Positions 37,853 to 47,153 of a DNA stretch of 64,000 nt are shown here, piece by piece. Under the pieces are notes generated by a model. That model was not told the origin of the DNA, searched no databases, and saw only the letters and a list, made by a program, of their open reading frames with translations. Position 1 is the first letter of the stretch; every line of letters starts with the position of its first letter. The DNA is from Ignavibacteriota bacterium (GTDB lineage: Bacteria; Bacteroidota; Ignavibacteria; UBA10030; UBA6906). The stretch is from positions 62,001 through 126,000 of the forward strand of contig JADJHP010000021.1 of the NCBI GenBank assembly GCA_016707525.1, read 5' to 3'. The position numbers and the translations under genes were made by a program.

Positions 37853-39235
37853 TCAGCGCACCAGGCTCATCGGACGGGTCATCAGCACAGTACCCGCGTC
37901 CAACCGCACGATGTACACTCCGCTAGCAAACCGCGAAGCATCGAACCGCACGGTATGTTCACCCGCAGCATGGTGGCCTGAAGCCAGGAGTGCCGCTTCG
38001 CGCCCGAGGACGTCGAACACACGCAGAGAGATCGTGCCCGGCGCCGCAAGGTGGAAGCGGATGGAAGTTTCTGGATTGAAGGGATTGGGGTAATTCTGGT
38101 CGAGGCGGTATGCGGAAACGTTCGTTGGTACAGACTCGACAGCCGTCGACGGTGAAAAGAACGCGGTCTTCACTGCCTGGAGCAGCAGGTCACGCTGCCC
38201 CGCCGGCTGGTTCGACCTGTACCCCCCACCGAGTTCCCAGAGTATGATCCCACCGATACCCTTGCTACGAATGTAGTCGGCCTTCGCCTGCATCGTCCGG
38301 GCATCGTCGAGCGAAACGAATTTCCCCGTCCCGGTGCTGACGCTGATATAGGCCGCATGGGCAATGCTGTCCCACAGGACCGGCTGCGAACCGTAGGTGT
38401 TCATGATCTGGTAGTACGGCACATTGTCCGAAACGCTCGGGGTCGACGACCAGGTCTGGCGTGGCGCCGTGACACCCGACCAGACATACCCGTAGAAATC
38501 CGCGCCGATCCCGATCCTCGATTTGGCGATACCCGCCTTCACAAAATCATCGACATCAGCATTCGCAGAAGGAACGGTCGAGTTCGTGCCGGGGAATTTG
38601 TACCCGCCGTCGTAGATGGGTGCGTTGTGCCAGACCACCCACCCCTGCCAGGCACCGGACATATCGTACGTCATGATGTTGATCTGGTCGATCGAATTCT
38701 GGACCGCCGCAATATGACTCGCATTGCCGTCCATGCATGCCATGGTCAGCAGCAGGCCGGGCTTTGCTGCGTCAAGTGCTGCACGGAGTTCCGGCATGAA
38801 CAGCTTGAATTGCGTTGTATTGGAGATCGGCTCCCAATCGATGTCGATGCCGTCGTACCCGCGGCCGACAACGAAGTTGACGAGGTTCGCGATGAACGCT
38901 GCACGGTTCGTTCCATTCGTCGCCTCGGCGAACGCACTGGCATCCCCCCACCCGCCGCATGTCACGAGGACCTTCTTGTTCGCCGCGTGCGCCGCCTGGA
39001 TGATCGCGGACGATGCGGAAGCCGTGATGCCGTTGCCCGTCCAACTGATCGTCGACCCGCCGTCAGGATTGATCGAGAAATGCATGATGTGGGTCACGGC
39101 ACCGAAGTCGATCGCTGACGGTGGACAATAACTCTGCATCCATCCGGCATAATAGGCGCTCACCCATGGTTGCTGTGCGAAGAGCGGTGTCGCAAGCAGG
39201 AATGTGATCACAACAGAAAGCAGACGTCGTTTCAT
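37853..39235 (-). CDS. GH18 chitinase-like protein with T9SS sorting domain
   Basis: 460 residues with signal peptide MKRRLLSVVITFLLATPLFA. The GH18 catalytic motif is intact as GYDGIDIDWEP (DxxDxDxE). INIMTYDMSGAW supplies the conserved Tyr/Asp strand and GGIILWELGGGY the C-terminal Trp-containing strand. The last 85 residues form a type A T9SS domain (QNYPNPFNPETSIRF, VFDVLGREAALLA, SGVYIVRLDAG). It should be exported and hydrolyse beta-1,4-GlcNAc or a related polysaccharide, possibly the one made by the adjacent locus. It follows a second GH18 gene after 202 bases. Confidence 0.92.
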   Translation of the reverse strand: MKRRLLSVVITFLLATPLFAQQPWVSAYYAGWMQSYCPPSAIDFGAVTHIMHFSINPDGGSTISWTGNGITASASSAIIQAAHAANKKVLVTCGGWGDASAFAEATNGTNRAAFIANLVNFVVGRGYDGIDIDWEPISNTTQFKLFMPELRAALDAAKPGLLLTMACMDGNASHIAAVQNSIDQINIMTYDMSGAWQGWVVWHNAPIYDGGYKFPGTNSTVPSANADVDDFVKAGIAKSRIGIGADFYGYVWSGVTAPRQTWSSTPSVSDNVPYYQIMNTYGSQPVLWDSIAHAAYISVSTGTGKFVSLDDARTMQAKADYIRSKGIGGIILWELGGGYRSNQPAGQRDLLLQAVKTAFFSPSTAVESVPTNVSAYRLDQNYPNPFNPETSIRFHLAAPGTISLRVFDVLGREAALLASGHHAAGEHTVRFDASRFASGVYIVRLDAGTVLMTRPMSLVR

Positions 39236-39437
39236 ATCTTCCCTCCATGTCCTCGTCCGACGCGTGCGCGCGCGTCCCTCCTATCCCGTTGATGCCGACG
39301 TTCCAGGGCCGCAGGCACCGCGAACGGTGGCCCGGCGACGACGCGCGCGCGCATCACATCGTAGTGCAAGTAAGCAGGCATTGCCCATGCACACAAGTTA
39401 ATTCTCGTTAATCCCGGAAAACGGAGCGGATGTCCGT

Positions 39438-40574
39438 TCATGGTTCGCGCACCGCCTTCTTCACGGCCTGGAGCAATCTGTCGCGCGGACTCCCCTTCGG
39501 TTCCCATCCTCCGCCCAATTCCCAGATGATCACTCCTCCGAGTTGCTGCGAGCGCACGTACTCGATCTTGCGCCGGCACGATGTCTCATCATCGTACGAG
39601 ATGAATTTGTCGTCGGCCGCGCCTGCCCGGTCAAGCGAGAGATACGCTGCCTGTGCGAGCGAATCCCACCGGTATGCCTGCGGGTCGTAGAATGAACTCA
39701 TGATCGTGTGGTAGGCAACGTTGTCCTTCACCCATGGAGCGGATGACCACGTCTGACGCGGTGCGGTCACACCGCCCGTCGGGGTCCCGCTCCCGCCGTT
39801 CCATACATAACCGTAGAAGTCGATCCCGATCCCGAGTTTCGCACGCGGCACACCTGCCTCGATGAACTCCTGGATGTGCGAGTCGATCGACGGCGGACGT
39901 CCACCATTGCTCGGGAACCGCGCCCCGCCGTCATAGATCGCTGCGTTGTGCCACGTGAACCAACCGGGCCAGGCACCGGAATAGTCGTACGTCATCACGT
40001 TGATCTGGTCGAGCAGCGGATGGATCCTTCCGAACAGGAACGCCCCGCTATTGCAGGCCACCGTGAGCAGAAGGTCGGACGACATGGCCTTCATGTTCAG
40101 GCGGAGTTGCCGCATGAACGCTTCGTACTGCGCATGCTGGCCATGTTCCATGGGCTCCCAGTCTATGTCGAGCCCGTCGTACTTGCGGGTGCGCACGAGC
40201 GCAAGGAGATTCCTGATGAACTGGTCGCGTGTGCCTTCCCGCGTCGCAGCCGTGAACCCGTTCCCGGAGTTCCACCCGCCAACGCAGAGCAGCACCTTCT
40301 TCCCGGCCGCATGGGCAGCGCTCACCAGATCCGCGGAGTTCTCTTCGGTGAGCCCGTTCCCCTCGGTGTTCAATGTCCCGTCCGCATTCGGATTGACGGA
40401 GAAATGAATGATATGCGTGACCGCCCCGAAGTCGATCTCCGACGGCAGGAGATGGTGACTCCATTTGTTGCCCTGCATCCACCCAGCATAGTATGCGGTG
40501 ACCCATTGCTCGGCCGATGCCGGGGCCGCCGCCAGACCGCAAAGCACAATGAGCACCACGAACGTTCGGATCAT
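39438..40574 (-). CDS. GH18 chitinase-like protein without sorting domain
   Basis: 378 residues from ATG 40574 (overlapping the previous stop, ATGA), with signal peptide MIRTFVVLIVLCGLAAAPASA. The motif KYDGLDIDWEPM keeps the catalytic Glu. INVMTYDYSGAWPGW and GGVIIWELGGGW match its neighbour throughout, so the two are paralogues. It ends at the GH18 fold with no T9SS domain, so it probably stays in the periplasm. In an exopolysaccharide operon, a periplasmic glycosidase could trim or edit the polymer during export. The upstream in-frame extension to 40667 is not coding-like. Confidence 0.9.
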   Translation of the reverse strand: MIRTFVVLIVLCGLAAAPASAEQWVTAYYAGWMQGNKWSHHLLPSEIDFGAVTHIIHFSVNPNADGTLNTEGNGLTEENSADLVSAAHAAGKKVLLCVGGWNSGNGFTAATREGTRDQFIRNLLALVRTRKYDGLDIDWEPMEHGQHAQYEAFMRQLRLNMKAMSSDLLLTVACNSGAFLFGRIHPLLDQINVMTYDYSGAWPGWFTWHNAAIYDGGARFPSNGGRPPSIDSHIQEFIEAGVPRAKLGIGIDFYGYVWNGGSGTPTGGVTAPRQTWSSAPWVKDNVAYHTIMSSFYDPQAYRWDSLAQAAYLSLDRAGAADDKFISYDDETSCRRKIEYVRSQQLGGVIIWELGGGWEPKGSPRDRLLQAVKKAVREP

Positions 40575-41557
40575 TGCTGTGCATCCTCTCCTGGATGTTG
40601 AGACAGTGCCGTGCGGACCACGGGCAGAAGTGCGGATGCGATCGCACGGTGGCCCGCCGCATTCCAATGGCCGTCGATAGTATAATAGAGCTCCGGATGG
40701 TCGGCCTTGGACGGCGCCAGGAGACTCACGGCGCCGTGCTTCCGCGCAAGCGCCTCGATGGGTCCGCCCCTGGTACTGTCCACCCCGATCTGAAGGAGGA
40801 GCGCCGGAACACCGCGCTCCGCGGTGAAGGCAAGCACCGTATCCAACAGTCGGTATGTCACGATGTCGGTCATCCCCTCGCCGGAGGAGGCCGGTGGTGC
40901 CCCGCTCTCCGAGAACATTTGCCGGGCAAGGCCGACCAGATGGGAGTACGCGAGTCCGGGCACGGCCTCGATCACCGCCTGGGCTCCCCGTGCCGCCTCC
41001 TGCCGTGGCATGATGCCGGTCTCCTGCAACCGGCCATCCTGGTCCACGGTATACAATTGCTCGACGGCATTGTCGAGGAAATCGTTGACGCAGAATCCGA
41101 ACACGATCGCACGCGGACGGAACCGGTCGTATTCATGCTCGAGGAAACGGAGCCAATACCCGTTGCCGGTGTTCCCGGTACCCGCGTTCACGACCGGAAC
41201 GCTGGCATGACCCCCGGCTTCATCGAGCTGCCTGGCGATCAGCGCGGGAAACTCTTCGCCGTCGTTCACGCCATAGCCCGATGTGAAGGAATCACCGATG
41301 AACAGGATGCCCCCGGACGGGAACGAGGATGGCTCGGGCCCCCGGAATCCGAGCGAGTTCGTCGAGAACTGCATCGTGAACTCCGCCGCGGTGCGCGTAC
41401 ACGCGAAGTTCTTCTTCAGCCGTTTGCCGTAGACCGGATCATACTCAGAGAAGGTGGGCCCGACATTGCGGACAGGGACCAGTGATCGGACGATGACTTC
41501 ACCGGCCAGCACGGCGATCATCATCGATACAAGAAAGAGAGTGGCGGTGCGCATCAC
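40571..41557 (-). CDS. SGNH hydrolase-like membrane-anchored protein (first of three)
   Basis: 328 residues. An N-terminal helix (ATLFLVSMMIAVLAGEVIVRSLV) anchors it. Block I is ILFIGDSFTSGYGV with the nucleophile Ser, and block V is TIDGHWNAAGH (Asp and His). NSLGFRGPE precedes block I, as in AlgX/AlgJ/PatB-type O-acetyl esterases and acetyltransferases. VFGFCVNDFLDN has the block III Asn. It probably adds or removes O-acyl groups on the polysaccharide in the periplasm. It overlaps its neighbours by 4 bases on each side. Confidence 0.82.
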   Translation of the reverse strand: MMRTATLFLVSMMIAVLAGEVIVRSLVPVRNVGPTFSEYDPVYGKRLKKNFACTRTAAEFTMQFSTNSLGFRGPEPSSFPSGGILFIGDSFTSGYGVNDGEEFPALIARQLDEAGGHASVPVVNAGTGNTGNGYWLRFLEHEYDRFRPRAIVFGFCVNDFLDNAVEQLYTVDQDGRLQETGIMPRQEAARGAQAVIEAVPGLAYSHLVGLARQMFSESGAPPASSGEGMTDIVTYRLLDTVLAFTAERGVPALLLQIGVDSTRGGPIEALARKHGAVSLLAPSKADHPELYYTIDGHWNAAGHRAIASALLPVVRTALSQHPGEDAQQ

Positions 41558-42735
41558 CGGTACTCCACGAGAGTCTTGCCTGCCCGGGGTGTTGCCATCA
41601 GGTGTGCATACACCGCTTCCGCCACGAGACGATGCCCGGCAGGGGTCATGTACGACGCAATAGGATAAAAGAGATGGCCTGATGCCGCGTGGGCACGCAT
41701 GATCGGGAGAACGTCGACATGGTCGATCCCCTTCTCTTCACAATACTCCCGCATCAACCGTTGGGGCCGATCGAGATCATAGTCCGCCAGATCAAGCCCG
41801 AATGTCGTGAAATGGTGCGTCCAGAGATCAGGATGGACCTGGTACTGCGTGGGAAGGACCACGATGAGGAAGCAAACATTCTGCGCGGAGCACAGGGCAG
41901 CCATGCTGTCGAGCACGCTCCGGGTCATCGCCCAGCCTGCACGCATCGCGGGCGACGGTACGCGCGCACAGAAGTCCGGGGGCGGTGGATTGTTGCGCAA
42001 GCCCGCTTTCCACAGGACCTCTCCGAACCGTTCCCGGAGGAACACATACAGTGCGCTGTTCGACGCGAGGAACGAACGGAGCGACAGTGTTGCCGTCCGC
42101 AACACGCGTTCCTGCTGTTCATACCGCGCGGCCGGGAACCGGTCATTGGCCCGGAGTTCCCCGTCGACCACATCAACCGTGGCCAGGCCGGTGGAGTCGA
42201 ACAGCTCATACGAGTCCTGGAAATCGTTCCCCACATAGAAGCCCAGGACCACGACGTCCGGTTCGAGCTTCATGCCGTCGCGGCGGAGATACAGGTATTC
42301 CTGCACGGTGCTGTAGGCCGGCACGGCAGCGTTGATGACCTCGATCTCCTTCCCGCTGTGTTCGCGTTCGCGATCCTCGAGCTGCTTGAAGAACGTCTCG
42401 CGGAGCTGCACGGAGTTCGAGTAGCAGAACGAATCCCCGAGCCCGAGAATGCGCGTGACACCCGGGCGCTTCGGACCCACAGGGTCGTTCCTGAGCCCGA
42501 GATCGTTGGTCTGCTCATGGATCGAGAACTCCGGCTGGTGGTACGAGGCGTCGTAGTTCTGTTTCAGACGATACACGAGCAACGAGTCGGCAACGTAGAT
42601 CGGGCGGTGCGATTCGAGACGCTGGGGTGCGGTCATTCTGATCACCGCTTCGGCGAGAAGCGCAGCGATCAGAAGACCGCCCACGAGCAATCCGGCATGG
42701 CCCGCAAGCGAGCGGAGTCGGGAGGTCACCGTCAT
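41554..42735 (-). CDS. SGNH hydrolase-like membrane-anchored protein (second of three)
   Basis: 393 residues. One N-terminal helix (AGLLVGGLLIAALLAEAVIRM) is followed by NDLGLRNDPVG, then ILGLGDSFCYSNSV with the Ser. VVLGFYVGNDFQDSYE carries the Gly-Asn pair of block III. The expected C-terminal DxxH is not clear: the end reads SYMTPAGHRLVAEAV with the His but Thr-Pro where Asp is usual. Activity is therefore uncertain. It overlaps the third SGNH gene (4 bases) and the first one. Its longer middle region has no parallel in its neighbours. Confidence 0.75.
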   Translation of the reverse strand: MTVTSRLRSLAGHAGLLVGGLLIAALLAEAVIRMTAPQRLESHRPIYVADSLLVYRLKQNYDASYHQPEFSIHEQTNDLGLRNDPVGPKRPGVTRILGLGDSFCYSNSVQLRETFFKQLEDREREHSGKEIEVINAAVPAYSTVQEYLYLRRDGMKLEPDVVVLGFYVGNDFQDSYELFDSTGLATVDVVDGELRANDRFPAARYEQQERVLRTATLSLRSFLASNSALYVFLRERFGEVLWKAGLRNNPPPPDFCARVPSPAMRAGWAMTRSVLDSMAALCSAQNVCFLIVVLPTQYQVHPDLWTHHFTTFGLDLADYDLDRPQRLMREYCEEKGIDHVDVLPIMRAHAASGHLFYPIASYMTPAGHRLVAEAVYAHLMATPRAGKTLVEYR

Positions 42736-43931
42736 GGCTGCCCTGCCGCGCGAAGTTCCGGGAGCAGGCGCGCATAGAGTTCCTGCGCAATGATCTCATG
42801 GCCGGCTGCGACCCAATGGCCATTGTAGTCGTGGTACAGAGGGTGGACCGAGGCGGCACGATCGCGAAAGGCCCGACAGAAATTCGCTACGGGGATGCCC
42901 CGCCCGGTGAGGATCCTCTCGATCTCGTCCTGTGGTTCCAGACCATAGAGCGTGTCCGGCTTGAATCCCCAGAACTGGCGTCCCGCGACCCATTCATCGG
43001 GGCGCACCTGGTGGCCGTACGGATAGACGGTGACGAGCAGAGGAACGCCGTGCGCGGCGAGCGTATCGCGGATCGTCCGCAGAGCTCCGAAGGTGATGGC
43101 GCCGGCCTGCCCGAGGTCGAGGCGGTTCCCGGGGCGTAACATGGCATACTTGTCGTACCGGAGATCGCCCGACATATCGATCGTGTGCCGGGAGCCTTCC
43201 AGATACCTGTCGATCCTCAGGCGCACGAAATTATAGAGGCGCGTATGCTCCTTGAAGAAATCTTTGATGTCGAGCAATCCCGCACTGAGCGCATTCGCCG
43301 GGCGTGGCTCCTCCGCCGGCCGCACGGCCAGAGGCAGGCCATGCTCGTCGTAGCGTGCGAGGGCGCTGTAGCCGAGATCATCGAAGAAATCGGAAAGGTC
43401 GAGGTTCAGCACGACCATATCAGGCTGCAATGCAAGGCCGCCATTGTGGAGATAAATGTACTCGACCACCGGCGCGTAGCTGCCGACGCCGCCATTGATC
43501 ACTTCCCAGCGCACGGGAAGCGCTGCCGTGTCCAGCATCCGCTGCAGGCAGGCCGAGAACGTCTCCTGATATTCGACCCCATCCCCCTCGGTAAAGGAAT
43601 CCCCGAGCATCAGGATGCGCCGCGTTGTGGGCGGCTTCGCCAGCGAGATCTCCCGGTCGCGCAGCCCCAGACTGTTGATGGTGTACGCGACATCGAATTC
43701 CGTGGTCTTATACCTCCCCGATGCCCCCGGGATGAACCGATGGTGCAGGATGGGATCGGAGGCCGTGAAGAAATACCTCATCACCTCGCGGGGTTCGATG
43801 ATGCGCACGACCTCTTCGAGGAAGATCAGGCCCAGCAGGATACTTGCGCCGAGCAGAAGCGATGTTTGGAACCAGCGCCTGAGTACGCCGGGGGTGCGGC
43901 CGGATCGTGTCATAGCGACGTCCTCCCGCAT
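42732..43931 (-). CDS. SGNH hydrolase-like membrane-anchored protein (third of three)
   Basis: 399 residues (or 393 if the ATG at 43913 is used). The N-terminal helix LLLGASILLGLIFLEEVVRII anchors it. NSLGLRDREIS precedes ILMLGDSFTEGDGV (block I Ser), VVLNLDLSDFFDDLG stands in for block III with Asn-Leu-Asp replacing Gly-x-Asn, and DYNGHWVAAGHEII gives block V with Asn-Gly-His instead of Asp-x-x-His. It starts 30 bases after carB. The three proteins have similar size and topology and probably arose by duplication, then diverged at active-site positions. Confidence 0.78.
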   Translation of the reverse strand: MREDVAMTRSGRTPGVLRRWFQTSLLLGASILLGLIFLEEVVRIIEPREVMRYFFTASDPILHHRFIPGASGRYKTTEFDVAYTINSLGLRDREISLAKPPTTRRILMLGDSFTEGDGVEYQETFSACLQRMLDTAALPVRWEVINGGVGSYAPVVEYIYLHNGGLALQPDMVVLNLDLSDFFDDLGYSALARYDEHGLPLAVRPAEEPRPANALSAGLLDIKDFFKEHTRLYNFVRLRIDRYLEGSRHTIDMSGDLRYDKYAMLRPGNRLDLGQAGAITFGALRTIRDTLAAHGVPLLVTVYPYGHQVRPDEWVAGRQFWGFKPDTLYGLEPQDEIERILTGRGIPVANFCRAFRDRAASVHPLYHDYNGHWVAAGHEIIAQELYARLLPELRAAGQP

Positions 43932-43961
43932 GATTGCTCCATGAACGGCTGTGCAGCAGAC

Positions 43962-46900
43962 CTACGCATATGCCTGAAGCTCCTTGATGTGCAGTTGTCC
44001 CGGCTTCTTGTGCGTCATCGCTTCCGCCAGCCTGTTGGCAAGCTGGATGTTCGTCAGCAAGGGGATGCCGAAATCGACCGCCTTGCGCCGGATGAAGTAG
44101 TCGTTCGTCAGTTCCGTCTCCTGATGGTTCTTCGGTATGTTGATCACCAGATCGACAATCTTCTGCTCCAGAAGTTCTCCGGCGTCCGGAAGGAGCCCCT
44201 CCGAGGGCCAATGCACCGCGGTGACCGGGATCCCGAATGATTCCAGAAACTCTGCCGTTCCTGACGTCGCGTAGAATTCGATCCCCTGCTGATGCATCAG
44301 ACGCGCGCTTTCGAGGAACGCCACTTTGTCGACGAGAGGGCCGGTGGACAACAGGACGCGCTTGATGGGAAAGCGGAATCCCACCGAGATCAGGGCCTTG
44401 AGGAAGGCTTCTTCGAAATCTTCGCCCACGCATCCTACTTCACCCGTGGACGCCATCTCCACCCCCACCGTGGGGTCGGCTCCCTGCAGCCGTGTGAATG
44501 AGAACTGCGGGGCCTTGACGCCGACATAGTCGAGGTCGTACAGATGATGCTCCACGTCCGGCACTTCGCCGGCGACCATCGCCCTGATCGCAAGGTCGAT
44601 GAAGTTGACCTTGTACATCTTCGAGACGAACGGAAAGCTCCGCGAGGCCCGGAGGTTGCATTCGATCACCCGGACGTCGGTCCCTTTCGAAAGGAACTGG
44701 ATGTTGAACGGCCCGGTAATGACCAGCGCCTCCGCGATCTGCTCCGTGATCTTCCGGATCCTCCGGAGCGTCTCGAGATAGGTCCGCTGCGGCGGCACCA
44801 CCAGCGTCGCGTCACCGGAATGCACACCTGCATTCTCCACATGCTCGGTCACGGCCATGGTCACCAGATGGCCGAATGCCGCGACCGCGTCGATCTCGAT
44901 CTCCCGTGTGTTCTCATAGAACTTGGAGAGGACCACGGGGTGATTGGGCGAGACATCCGCGGCCCGTTCGAGGAACGACTCGAGCTCGTGCCGGGTGGTG
45001 GCAACGCCCATGGCCGCCCCGCTCAGGACGTACGACGGCCGGATCAGGACCGGATACTCCACCCGATCGGCGAATGCCGCTGCGTCCTCGATGGATGCCG
45101 CCTCGATCCACTCCGGCTGGTCCACCCCGATCTCGTCGAGCAATGTCGAGAACTTGTGGCGATCCTCGGCCCTGTCGATATCCATCGGCGATGTGCCCAG
45201 GATGCGGAGCCCGCCCTCATGGAGTTTCACCGCCAGGTTGTTCGGGATCTGGCCGCCAACGGATACGATGACGCCCAGGCACTGCTCACGTTCGTAGATG
45301 TCCATGACCGTTTCGAGCGTGATGCCGTCGAAGTACAAGCGGTCACACATGTCGTAATCCGTGGAGACGGTCTCGGGATTGTAATTGACGAGGATCGATC
45401 TGTACCCCAGTGCGCGGACGGTGGTCGACGCATTCACGCAGCACCAGTCGAACTCCACGGAGCTGCCGATGCGATAGGCTCCCGAACCCAGGATCAGGAT
45501 GCTCTTCCCCGTCTCACGCTCCACATCGTCCTCGGTCCCGTCATACGTCAGATAGAGGTAGTTGGTGCTGGCCGGATACTCACCCGCCAAGGTGTCGATC
45601 TGCTTCACACGCGGCACGATCCCGGCATTCTTCCGGATCCGGCGAACGGCCTGCTCATCGAGGCCCAGGATCGCCCCGATCTGACCATCCGAGAACCCCT
45701 TCTTCTTTGCTTCGCGCAGGATATCGCGGGGGCAGGGGCCGCCGGTGTACGCGGACAGGCGCTGCTCCATCTGCACCACCCCTGCGATGCCCTGGAGGAA
45801 CCACGGATCGATGTGCGTCAGCGCGCGGATCCGCTCGATGGTATACCCGCGCCGCATGGCTTCGGGCAGGGCAAAGATGCGCTCCGTCCCCGGCTTCGAC
45901 AGCGCCGAATCCAGGTCGTCGAACTGCGGCGCACGCGGCGTGATCAACCCATCCATGCCGATCTCCAGCATGCGGATCGCTTTCTGCAGCGTCTCCTCGA
46001 ATGACCGGCCGATGGCCATGACCTCGCCGACGGATTTCATGGCGGACCCGAGCTGCGTGGAGACATTCCGGAACTTCTTCAGGTCCCAGCGCGGGATCTT
46101 GACCACGATGTAATCGAGCGCCGGTTCGAAGCATGCCGTGGTGGTCCGGGTGACGGAATTGCGGAGGTCGGTAAGATTGTGGCCGAGCGCGAGCTTCGCC
46201 GCCACGTATGCCAGGGGGTAGCCCGTGGCCTTTGAAGCAAGTGCCGAACTCCTGCTCAGCCGTGCGTTCACTTCGATCACGCGGTAGGCATCGGAGTACG
46301 GATCGAGCGCGTACTGAATGTTGCATTCCCCGATCACGCCGAGATGGCGGATCGTCCGGATCGCGATCTCCCGGAGCCGGTGGTAATCCTGATTCGTGAG
46401 CGTCTGACTCGGCGCCACCACGATGCTCTCCCCCGTATGGATCCCCAGGGGATCAAGGTTCTCCATGTTGCACACCGTGATGCAATTGTCGTCGGCATCG
46501 CGGACGACCTCGTACTCCACTTCCTTCCAGCCACTGAGGTACTCTTCGATCAGGACCTGGGGGGAGTGGGCCAGGGCCTTCCGGACCCGTTCTTCGAGTT
46601 CCGGTTCATCAGCACATTTGCCGGACCCGAGTCCACCAAGAGCGTACGCGGCGCGTACCATCACCGGATAGCCGATGGAGCGGGCCACGCTCTTCGCCCC
46701 TTCCAGCGTCGTGATGGCCTGCGAATGCGGCGTATCCACACCGATCTCGTTCAGCCGCCGCACGAACAATTCCCTGTCTTCGGTGTCCTTGATGGTCGAG
46801 ATCGGCGTCCCGAGCACCGCAACATGATACCGCTGGAAGATGCCGGCATCCCAGAGCGCCAGCGCGCAATTCAACGCCGTCTGTCCGCCGAACCCCACGA

Positions 46901-47153
46901 GGACCGCATCAGGCCGTTCCCGTTCGATCACCTGGGTGACGAACTCAGGATTCACGGGCAGGAGATAGACCTTGTCTGCCAGTTCCTCCGATGTCTGGAT
47001 GGTGGCGATGTTAGGATTGACAAGGACCGTCGTGATGCCTTCTTCTTTGAGCGCCTTCAGCGCCTGGCTTCCCGAGTAGTCAAATTCTCCGGCCTCGCCG
47101 ATCTTCAGCGCGCCGCTGCCGAGGAGAAGGACCTTACGCACACTGAGTGGCAT
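43962..47153 (-). CDS. carB: Carbamoyl-phosphate synthase large subunit
   Basis: 1063 residues from MPLSVRKVLLLGSGALKIGEAGEFDYSG. It has the two homologous ATP-grasp halves (GGQTALNCALALW and VSVGGQIPNNLAVKL, GECNIQYALDPYSDAY and GPFNIQFLSKGTDVRV), the central oligomerisation region and the C-terminal allosteric MGS-like domain (GFRFPIKRVLLSTGPLVDKVAF...). It makes carbamoyl phosphate from bicarbonate, two ATP and ammonia supplied by CarA. Its start lies 20 bases inside the carA end. Its place in an exopolysaccharide operon next to a carbamoyltransferase suggests a dedicated supply, though it may also be the only copy in the genome. Confidence 0.97.
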   Translation of the reverse strand: MPLSVRKVLLLGSGALKIGEAGEFDYSGSQALKALKEEGITTVLVNPNIATIQTSEELADKVYLLPVNPEFVTQVIERERPDAVLVGFGGQTALNCALALWDAGIFQRYHVAVLGTPISTIKDTEDRELFVRRLNEIGVDTPHSQAITTLEGAKSVARSIGYPVMVRAAYALGGLGSGKCADEPELEERVRKALAHSPQVLIEEYLSGWKEVEYEVVRDADDNCITVCNMENLDPLGIHTGESIVVAPSQTLTNQDYHRLREIAIRTIRHLGVIGECNIQYALDPYSDAYRVIEVNARLSRSSALASKATGYPLAYVAAKLALGHNLTDLRNSVTRTTTACFEPALDYIVVKIPRWDLKKFRNVSTQLGSAMKSVGEVMAIGRSFEETLQKAIRMLEIGMDGLITPRAPQFDDLDSALSKPGTERIFALPEAMRRGYTIERIRALTHIDPWFLQGIAGVVQMEQRLSAYTGGPCPRDILREAKKKGFSDGQIGAILGLDEQAVRRIRKNAGIVPRVKQIDTLAGEYPASTNYLYLTYDGTEDDVERETGKSILILGSGAYRIGSSVEFDWCCVNASTTVRALGYRSILVNYNPETVSTDYDMCDRLYFDGITLETVMDIYEREQCLGVIVSVGGQIPNNLAVKLHEGGLRILGTSPMDIDRAEDRHKFSTLLDEIGVDQPEWIEAASIEDAAAFADRVEYPVLIRPSYVLSGAAMGVATTRHELESFLERAADVSPNHPVVLSKFYENTREIEIDAVAAFGHLVTMAVTEHVENAGVHSGDATLVVPPQRTYLETLRRIRKITEQIAEALVITGPFNIQFLSKGTDVRVIECNLRASRSFPFVSKMYKVNFIDLAIRAMVAGEVPDVEHHLYDLDYVGVKAPQFSFTRLQGADPTVGVEMASTGEVGCVGEDFEEAFLKALISVGFRFPIKRVLLSTGPLVDKVAFLESARLMHQQGIEFYATSGTAEFLESFGIPVTAVHWPSEGLLPDAGELLEQKIVDLVINIPKNHQETELTNDYFIRRKAVDFGIPLLTNIQLANRLAEAMTHKKPGQLHIKELQAYA

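Noticed and set aside
39258..39355. Alternating CG runs (possible Z-DNA) in the gap between the two GH18 genes
   Set aside because: Both runs are about ten bases long and expected in a GC-rich spacer; no regulatory context supports them.
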